Assembly: GCA_027024125.1 (NCBI GenBank)
Contig: JALVSV010000168.1
Coordinates: 1 to 6,014 of the forward strand
Reading direction: 5' to 3'
Source of the DNA: Methylothermaceae bacterium
GTDB taxonomy: Bacteria > Pseudomonadota > Gammaproteobacteria > Methylococcales > Methylothermaceae
Length of the DNA stretch: 6,014 nucleotides
Numbering within the stretch: position 1 is the first letter of the stretch; the number at the start of each line of letters is the position of its first letter. This document shows positions 1 to 6,014 of the stretch, piece by piece. Below the pieces are notes generated by a model. That model ran no database searches. It saw only the letters and a program-made list of their open reading frames with translations, and was not told where the DNA came from. A program made the position numbers and the translations under genes.

Positions 1-1807
1 TCGCCTGGTCGATCTGGGGTATGTCATCGACCATGATGCGGATGTCAAGATCATTACCCCCCGTGAAGAAGAAGGGCTGGATGTGCTGCGCCATTCCACC
101 GCCCATCTGCTCGCCCAAGCTGTCAAGGAACTCTATCCCGAGGCCCAGGTCACCATCGGTCCGGTGATCGAGGATGGTTTCTACTATGATTTTGCCTTCG
201 ACCGCCACTTCACCCCTGAAGATCTGGATAGGATCGAGCAAAGGATGGAGGAACTGGCAAAAGCGGAAATGCCCGTGGAGCGCGAGGTGATGCCCAGGGA
301 TGAGGCGATCGAGTTTTTCCGGCGCCAGGGGGAGGAGTACAAGGCGAAGATCATCGAAGATATCCCTGGAGGAGAGGAAATCTCACTCTATCGCCAGGGT
401 GAATTCATCGATTTGTGTCGCGGCCCCCATGTTCCCGACACGGGCAAGCTCAAGGCATTCAAGCTCACCAAGGTCGCCGGGGCTTATTGGCGTGGTGATG
501 CCCGTAATGAGATGTTGCAGCGTATCTATGGCACCGCATGGGCGGACAAGAAGCAACTGAAGAGTTACCTGCGGCGGCTGGAGGAGGCAGAAAAACGGGA
601 TCACCGGCGCCTGGGGAAACAGCTCGACCTGTTCCATTTGCAGGAAGAAGCGCCGGGGATGGTGTTTTGGCACGACAAGGGTTGGTGCATCTACCAGACC
701 ATCGAACAGTACATCCGTGACAAGTTGCGGCTTCACGGCTATCAGGAGGTCAAGACTCCCCAGGTGGTGGATAGAAGCCTTTGGGAGAAGTCCGGGCACT
801 GGGACAAGTTTGGGGACATGATTTTCACGACCCATTCCGAGAATCGCGACTATGCCATCAAACCCATGAACTGTCCCTGTCACGTGCAGATATACAATCA
901 TGGCTTGAAGAGCTACCGCGATCTGCCTCTGCGGATGGCCGAGTTCGGTTCCTGTCATCGCAACGAACCTTCCGGTACCCTGCACGGCCTGATGCGAGTG
1001 CGTGCATTCGTCCAGGACGATGCACACATCTTCTGCACCGAGGATCAGATTCAACAGGAAGTTTCGTCTTTCATCGATCTGCTGTTCGAGGTCTACCGGG
1101 ATTTTGGCTTCGATGATGTGCTGGTCAAGCTATCCACCCGTCCGGAAAACCGCGTTGGCAGCGACGCAATCTGGGACAAGGCGGAGCAGGCGCTGGAAGA
1201 AGCCCTGAACCGGAAGGAACTCGATTGGCAGCTGCAGCCGGGTGAGGGTGCATTTTATGGTCCCAAGATCGAATTTGCCCTCAAGGATTGTTTGAATCGT
1301 GTTTGGCAGTTGGGCACCATTCAGGTGGACTTTTCCATGCCCGAGCGGTTGGGGGCCACGTACGTCGCAGAGGATGGTTCCCGGCAGACACCGGTCATGC
1401 TTCATCGCGCCATCCTGGGTTCTCTGGAGCGTTTCATCGGCATTCTGATCGAACATTATGCCGGAATGTTGCCTTTATGGCTGGCACCTGTCCAGGCTGT
1501 GGTGCTCAATATTACCGATGCCCAGTCCCGCTATGCCGTCGAAGTGGAGAAATTCTTGGTTGCTCAAGGGTTTCGAGTGAATTCGGACTTGAGAAACGAG
1601 AAGATCGGCTATAAAATCCGCGAGCACTCCATGCAGCGCATCCCTTATCTGCTGATTGTCGGAGACAGGGAGATGGCAGGCCGGCAGGTGACGATTCGAA
1701 CTCAAAAGGGCAAGGATCTGGGCTCTATGTCGCTTGAGGGTCTGGTGGCATGGTTGCGGGAACAGGTTGAGGCCAAACAGGCTGTCATGGAATTGGAAGA
1801 ATCTTGA
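1..1807 (+). CDS. thrS: Threonyl-tRNA synthetase, 5'-truncated
   Basis: Class II synthetase that attaches threonine to tRNA-Thr in the cytoplasm and hydrolyses mischarged Ser-tRNA-Thr. The reading frame is open from base 2 to the TGA at 1805-1807, giving 601 visible residues against 642 in E. coli, so about 40 residues of the N-terminal TGS domain lie off the left edge. Numbering from the first visible codon, the editing domain shows HxxxH (His31, His35) and Cys139/His143 in DLCRGPHVP. The catalytic core has the zinc ligands Cys291, His342 and His468, motif 2 with Arg320 in CHRNEPSG, and motif 3 with Arg477 in GSLERFIG. The C-terminal anticodon-binding domain begins near WLAPVQ and includes [14 protein letters not shown]. 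All key residues are present, so the enzyme should charge and edit. One oddity is PMNCPCH, where E. coli has PMNCPGH, placing Cys293 beside zinc ligand Cys291. The GTG at 83 is internal, not the start. Identity is certain from near-continuous similarity to E. coli ThrS. Confidence 0.98.
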   Translation, partial: RLVDLGYVIDHDADVKIITPREEEGLDVLRHSTAHLLAQAVKELYPEAQVTIGPVIEDGFYYDFAFDRHFTPEDLDRIEQRMEELAKAEMPVEREVMPRDEAIEFFRRQGEEYKAKIIEDIPGGEEISLYRQGEFIDLCRGPHVPDTGKLKAFKLTKVAGAYWRGDARNEMLQRIYGTAWADKKQLKSYLRRLEEAEKRDHRRLGKQLDLFHLQEEAPGMVFWHDKGWCIYQTIEQYIRDKLRLHGYQEVKTPQVVDRSLWEKSGHWDKFGDMIFTTHSENRDYAIKPMNCPCHVQIYNHGLKSYRDLPLRMAEFGSCHRNEPSGTLHGLMRVRAFVQDDAHIFCTEDQIQQEVSSFIDLLFEVYRDFGFDDVLVKLSTRPENRVGSDAIWDKAEQALEEALNRKELDWQLQPGEGAFYGPKIEFALKDCLNRVWQLGTIQVDFSMPERLGATYVAEDGSRQTPVMLHRAILGSLERFIGILIEHYAGMLPLWLAPVQAVVLNITDAQSRYAVEVEKFLVAQGFRVNSDLRNEKIGYKIREHSMQRIPYLLIVGDREMAGRQVTIRTQKGKDLGSMSLEGLVAWLREQVEAKQAVMELEES

Positions 1808-1812
1808 GGAGA
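1806..1812 (+). promoter_or_regulatory. Ribosome binding site of infC, overlapping the thrS stop
   Basis: The purine run GAGGAGA contains AGGAG at 1807-1811 and shares its first two bases with the TGA of thrS. It lies 8 bases before the ATC at 1820, an ideal spacing, and there is no comparable SD before any other in-frame candidate. It is the main evidence for the infC start and suggests that ribosomes finishing thrS can reinitiate on infC. Confidence 0.85.
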
Positions 1813-1819
1813 TACGCAC

Positions 1820-2341
1820 ATCGCTGCAAAAACAGAAATCCGTCGTAACGACGATATCAGGGCGCCCAAAGTCAGATTGATCGGGGCAGATGGTGAACAG
1901 ATAGGGATCGTGCCTTTGGGCGAGGCCAAGAGAATCGCCTACGATGCCGGTCTCGATCTCGTGGAGATTTCGCCTCAGGCCGACCCCCCCGTGTGTCGGA
2001 TCATGGACTACGGCAAATTCCGCTTTGAGCAGAATAAGAAGTTACAGGCGGCGAAGAAGAAGCAAAAACAGATTCAGGTCAAGGAAGTCAAGTTTCGACC
2101 GGGAACGGGTGAAGGGGATTACCAGATCAAATTACGCAACCTCGTCCGTTTTCTCGAGGATGGAGACAAGGCCAAGGTCACGGTGCGCTTCCGTGGCCGT
2201 GAAATGGCACATAGAGAGCTGGGTATGGAGTTGCTCAAGCGGGTCGAGAAGGATCTGGAAGAACATGCGGTGGTTGAACAGCACCCCAAGATGGAAGGGC
2301 GCCAGATGGTGATGGTGCTGGCCCCCAAAAAGAAAAAGTAA
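1820..2341 (+). CDS. infC: Translation initiation factor IF3, non-canonical ATC start
   Basis: IF3 binds the 30S subunit, prevents premature 50S joining and checks the start codon–initiator tRNA pairing. From ATC at 1820 the product is 173 residues (E. coli 180). The N-domain covers about residues 13-70, with [20 protein letters not shown] around 46-65. A lysine-rich linker follows at about 72-86. The C-domain covers 87-173, with [19 protein letters not shown] and the terminal APKKKK. No ATG, GTG or TTG lies between the thrS stop and the conserved N-domain. The first such codon, TTG at 1877, has no SD and would remove 19 residues, including the conserved [10 protein letters not shown] beginning. 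ATC at 1820 sits 8 bases after AGGAG and is therefore preferred. E. coli infC starts with AUU, and IF3 represses its own synthesis by discriminating against that codon. The same autoregulation is inferred here. The protein identity is certain, and the exact start is very likely but not proven by sequence alone. Confidence 0.96.
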   Translation: MAAKTEIRRNDDIRAPKVRLIGADGEQIGIVPLGEAKRIAYDAGLDLVEISPQADPPVCRIMDYGKFRFEQNKKLQAAKKKQKQIQVKEVKFRPGTGEGDYQIKLRNLVRFLEDGDKAKVTVRFRGREMAHRELGMELLKRVEKDLEEHAVVEQHPKMEGRQMVMVLAPKKKK

Positions 2342-2418
2342 AGATCATTTGTTTCAAAGAAATGACTCTCTGGTGGTTGGGCCAGGAGCGTAGTACACAC
2401 ACGAACTAGGAGAAAACG
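2342..2418 (+). promoter_or_regulatory. infC–rpmI leader, possible L20 translational operator
   Basis: This 77-base gap is the longest non-coding stretch in the window and separates two genes that are coupled by L20 control in E. coli. It can form a small hairpin: 2368-2373 (CTCTGG) with 2382-2388 (CCAGGAG, one bulged G), closing an 8-base loop. The pyrimidine stretch at 2366-2371 can alternatively pair for about 4 bp with the rpmI SD at 2408-2412, because AGGAG occurs both at 2384-2388 and at 2408-2412. In E. coli, L20 binds the infC–rpmI region and represses rpmI and rplT. Equivalent function here is inferred from position and these weak pairings only. No oligo-U terminator or clear promoter is seen in it. 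Confidence 0.35.
2408..2412 (+). promoter_or_regulatory. Ribosome binding site of rpmI
   Basis: AGGAG lies 6 bases before the ATG at 2419, a strong SD that fixes the rpmI start. It repeats the AGGAG at 2384-2388, which is not followed by a start codon at a useful distance. Confidence 0.85.
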
Positions 2419-2616
2419 ATGCCCAAGCTGAAAACCAATCGTGGTGCCGCCAAAAGGTTCAGCAAGACTGGATCTGGCAAGTTCAAGCGCAATCGCGCCA
2501 ATCGACGCCACATCCTTACCAAGAAGACGACAAAAAGGAAGCGTCATCTGCGTGCCAATGCTTATTTGCATCCGGCTGATGTGCGCGAGGCAAAACAGCT
2601 TCTTCCTTACGCATAA
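2419..2616 (+). CDS. rpmI: 50S ribosomal protein L35 (bL35)
   Basis: Small basic protein of the large ribosomal subunit. It is 65 residues, the same length as E. coli L35, and starts [20 protein letters not shown]. The family block [16 protein letters not shown] (about residues 30-45) and the C-terminal LLPYA are present. Lysine and arginine are very abundant throughout, as expected for rRNA binding. The ATG at 2419 has a strong SD at 6 bases and gives exactly the family N-terminus. It lies between infC and rplT, the usual arrangement. In E. coli its translation is repressed by L20, and rplT is translationally coupled to it. The leader just upstream may serve the same role here. No anomaly was seen. 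Confidence 0.98.
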   Translation: MPKLKTNRGAAKRFSKTGSGKFKRNRANRRHILTKKTTKRKRHLRANAYLHPADVREAKQLLPYA

Positions 2617-2629
2617 CCCTTTTCAATTT

Positions 2630-2635
2630 AGAGGA
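2630..2635 (+). promoter_or_regulatory. Ribosome binding site of rplT
   Basis: AGAGGA in the 24-base rpmI–rplT gap ends 5 bases before the ATG at 2641. It supports independent loading of rplT in addition to any coupling with rpmI. Confidence 0.75.
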
Positions 2636-2640
2636 TTCCC

Positions 2641-4012
<1,372 letters not shown>

Positions 4013-4018
4013 TCAATT

Positions 4019-6014
4019 ATGCGCTTTAGCGAAGCCTGGCTCAGAGAGCATGTCAATCCGCCGGTTCCGACTGCCCGTTTGGTGGAGCAGTTGACCATGG
4101 CGGGATTGGAAGTCGATTCAGTAGAGCCGGCGGCTCCGGAGTTTGACCATGTGATTGTGGCGGAAGTCTGTGCCGTCGAACCACACCCGAATGCGGACAA
4201 GTTGCGTGTCTGCCGGGTTTTGACAGATGGCGAAACGCTGCAAGTGGTTTGTGGCGCGGCCAATGTCAGGGAGGGTATGAGGGTTGCGCTGGCGACTATC
4301 GGAGCCACATTGCCGGGAGGGTTCCAGATAAAAAAGTCCAAGCTTCGGGGAGTGGAGTCGTTTGGCATGTTATGCTCAGCCAAGGAGCTAGGGCTTGCGG
4401 AATCCTCTGACGGTATCTGGGAGCTTCCACAGGATGCGCCTATTGGTCAGGATCTGCGCCAATATTTACAGCTCGACGATTGGGTGATCGACGTGGATTT
4501 GACTCCGAACCGGGCCGATTGCCTCAGTGTGGAGGGAATCGCCAGAGAGACGGCGGTGATCAATCGAATGGACTGGCAGCCTGAGACCACCGAGCCCGTC
4601 GTGCCAGGTTGTGACGACAAGGTCAGCATTGATGTAGATACAACAGCGGCAGCCGCCTGTCCGCGTTATCTGGGGCGTTTGGTGCGAGGCATCGACCCCA
4701 AAGCGCAAACGCCGATATGGATGCAGGAACGTTTGCGGCGCAGCGGTATCCGTAGCCTCAGCCCCGTGGTGGACATCACCAACTATGTTTTGTTGGAGCT
4801 GGGACAGCCCTTGCATGCCTTTGATGCCCAATTCCTGGAAGGGGAGATCCGTGTCCGTATGGCAAGTGCAGGTGAAAAGCTGTCCCTGCTCAATGGCCAG
4901 GAGATCGAACTGGTAGGCAACGAACTGATCATTGCAGATCGATCCAAGCCCTTGGCGCTGGCCGGTGTCATGGGAGGGCAGGAGTCAGCCGTCTCGGACA
5001 GGACCCTGGACATTTTCCTCGAATGCGCTTTCTTTACACCCCAAGCCATCATGGGGAAGGCCAGACAGCATGGATTGCATACCGATTCTTCCCATCGATT
5101 CGAACGTGGGGTGGATCCGAACCTGCAGCGCCGGGCTTTGGAAAAGGTCACCCACCTGATTTTAGAAATTGCCGGTGGCACCCCAGGCCCTGTGGTGGAA
5201 ACGGTTTCACAGCCCCATCTGCCAAAAAGAAATCCGGTGAGGCTGCGCGCCCAACGCGTCGAAATGCTGTTGGGAAAAGGATTGCCAGAGAAGGAGATCG
5301 TCGGGATCTTCCAGCGTCTTGGCATGGAAGTCAAACCATTGGAGCCGGGTGAGTGGCAGGTCACCCCCCCGAGTTTCCGGTTCGATATTTCCATTGAGGC
5401 TGACCTGATTGAAGAGTTGGCGAGGATCGAAGGGTATGACCGTCTACCCGTGCGATTGCCAAATCTGCCAGCCTTGCTGCAAGGAGTTCCAGAGGGAAGG
5501 TTGCCAGACACTCGGGTGCAGGACCATCTATGTGATCGTGGTTACCGTGAAGCCATTACCTACAGTTTTGTCGAATCACAGTTACAGCAAAAACTTTTCC
5601 CGGATCTAGAGGCGATTTCCCTGGCCAACCCGCTTTCGTCTGAAATGAGTGTGATGCGCACCAGCCTGTGGCCCGGATTGTTGATTGCCGCCCGCCGAAA
5701 TATCAACCGGCAGCATGAGCGGGTACGGCTGTTCGAGTCGGGGCTGTGCTTTTTCCGCAAGGGTGGGAAAATCCGCCAGGAGAATAGGCTGGCAGGCATT
5801 GCCATAGGGCCGGTCTATCCGGAACAGTGGGGTGAACCTGTCAGGGCATTGGATTTCTTCGACCTGAAGGGGGATGTGGAATCGCTGTTGGCCTTGACCT
5901 CCAGGCATCAGGAGATCCGTTATCTGCCAGCCACCCATCCTGCACTGCATCCGGGACAGACGGCACGAATCTGCCAGCGGGGAAGTGATAAGACCCTCGG
6001 ATGGTTGGGTATGC
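4019..6014 (+). CDS. pheT: Phenylalanyl-tRNA synthetase beta subunit, 3'-truncated
   Basis: Partner of PheS that binds tRNA-Phe and clears mischarged Tyr-tRNA-Phe. The frame is open from ATG 4019 to the window end without any frameshift, showing 665 residues of about 795. The N-terminus MRFSEAWLREHV matches the family. An EMAP/OB-fold tRNA-binding domain spans about residues 40-150 (VEPHPNADKLRVCRV, VVCGAANVREGMRVALATIG). The B3/B4 editing domain follows, with PVVDITNYVLLELGQPLHAF carrying His266 and LECAFF carrying Glu335, the positions of the E. coli editing-pocket residues. The B5 domain comes next, with RFDISIEADLIEELARIEGY, then the catalytic-like B6/B7 region (YREAITYSFV, NPLSSEMSVMRTSLWPGLL, HPALHPGQTA). 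The C-terminal anticodon-binding-like domain is off the right edge. The gene starts 6 bases after the pheS stop, and the stretch before ATG (ATTCTAATCAATT) has no SD, so coupling to pheS is inferred, fitting the equal subunit need. Confidence 0.98.
   Translation, partial: MRFSEAWLREHVNPPVPTARLVEQLTMAGLEVDSVEPAAPEFDHVIVAEVCAVEPHPNADKLRVCRVLTDGETLQVVCGAANVREGMRVALATIGATLPGGFQIKKSKLRGVESFGMLCSAKELGLAESSDGIWELPQDAPIGQDLRQYLQLDDWVIDVDLTPNRADCLSVEGIARETAVINRMDWQPETTEPVVPGCDDKVSIDVDTTAAAACPRYLGRLVRGIDPKAQTPIWMQERLRRSGIRSLSPVVDITNYVLLELGQPLHAFDAQFLEGEIRVRMASAGEKLSLLNGQEIELVGNELIIADRSKPLALAGVMGGQESAVSDRTLDIFLECAFFTPQAIMGKARQHGLHTDSSHRFERGVDPNLQRRALEKVTHLILEIAGGTPGPVVETVSQPHLPKRNPVRLRAQRVEMLLGKGLPEKEIVGIFQRLGMEVKPLEPGEWQVTPPSFRFDISIEADLIEELARIEGYDRLPVRLPNLPALLQGVPEGRLPDTRVQDHLCDRGYREAITYSFVESQLQQKLFPDLEAISLANPLSSEMSVMRTSLWPGLLIAARRNINRQHERVRLFESGLCFFRKGGKIRQENRLAGIAIGPVYPEQWGEPVRALDFFDLKGDVESLLALTSRHQEIRYLPATHPALHPGQTARICQRGSDKTLGWLGM

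Noticed and set aside
383..1054. Minus-strand open frame (223 codons) opposite thrS
   Set aside because: It overlaps the conserved editing and catalytic domains of thrS. The peptide resembles no known family, so it is best explained by codon bias in thrS.
1877..2341. infC starting at TTG 1877
   Set aside because: There is no SD nearby, and it would cut off conserved N-terminal residues encoded directly upstream in the same open frame. ATC at 1820 fits better.
5364..5370. Run of seven C in pheT (a similar run lies near 1984-1990 in infC)
   Set aside because: The frame remains correct across both runs and the codons encode conserved residues (Pro-Pro), so there is no sign of a frameshift or phase-variation site.
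4783..5511. Long minus-strand open frame (242 codons) opposite pheT
   Set aside because: It lies entirely opposite pheT, whose frame is continuous and conserved. The predicted peptide has no recognisable family or motif and begins without a clear SD. It is a shadow of the coding strand.

Overview
This window is a conserved bacterial translation cluster in the order thrS – infC – rpmI – rplT – pheS – pheT, all on the plus strand. It encodes threonyl-tRNA synthetase, initiation factor IF3, ribosomal proteins L35 and L20, and the alpha and beta subunits of phenylalanyl-tRNA synthetase. Both ends are cut. thrS lacks roughly its first forty codons, and pheT runs off the right edge before its C-terminal domain. 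The gene order and the close resemblance of every protein to E. coli homologues point to a proteobacterium, most likely a gammaproteobacterium outside the enterics. Base composition is moderately GC-rich by eye. Genus cannot be assigned from this window alone.

Layout: thrS ends at 1807. infC begins 12 bases later, and its Shine-Dalgarno (SD) sequence overlaps the thrS stop. infC has no ATG, GTG or TTG at the proper N-terminus. The start that fits both the SD spacing and the protein family is ATC at 1820, comparable to the AUU start of E. coli infC. The longest gap in the window, 77 bases between infC and rpmI, is where E. coli carries the L20 translational operator, and it can form competing small pairings near the rpmI ribosome binding site. 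rpmI and rplT are 24 bases apart, each with a good SD. pheS starts at a GTG only 7 bases after rplT, and pheT starts 6 bases after pheS. Both pheS and pheT have poor or no SD, so translational coupling is likely. The tight rplT–pheS junction leaves no room for the pheM leader peptide and attenuator found in E. coli.

Functionally the genes form one unit: two synthetases that charge tRNAs, the factor that checks initiator tRNA and start codon, and two 50S proteins, one of which (L20) is a known autoregulator in relatives. No terminator or convincing internal promoter was seen, so the whole stretch may be cotranscribed. ihfA often follows pheT in this arrangement but would lie outside the window.

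No mobile element, CRISPR array, tRNA or rRNA gene, or undescribed system was found. The points worth a second look are the ATC start of infC, the missing attenuator before pheS, the four-cysteine insertion in PheS, a cysteine beside a zinc ligand in ThrRS, and the infC–rpmI leader.
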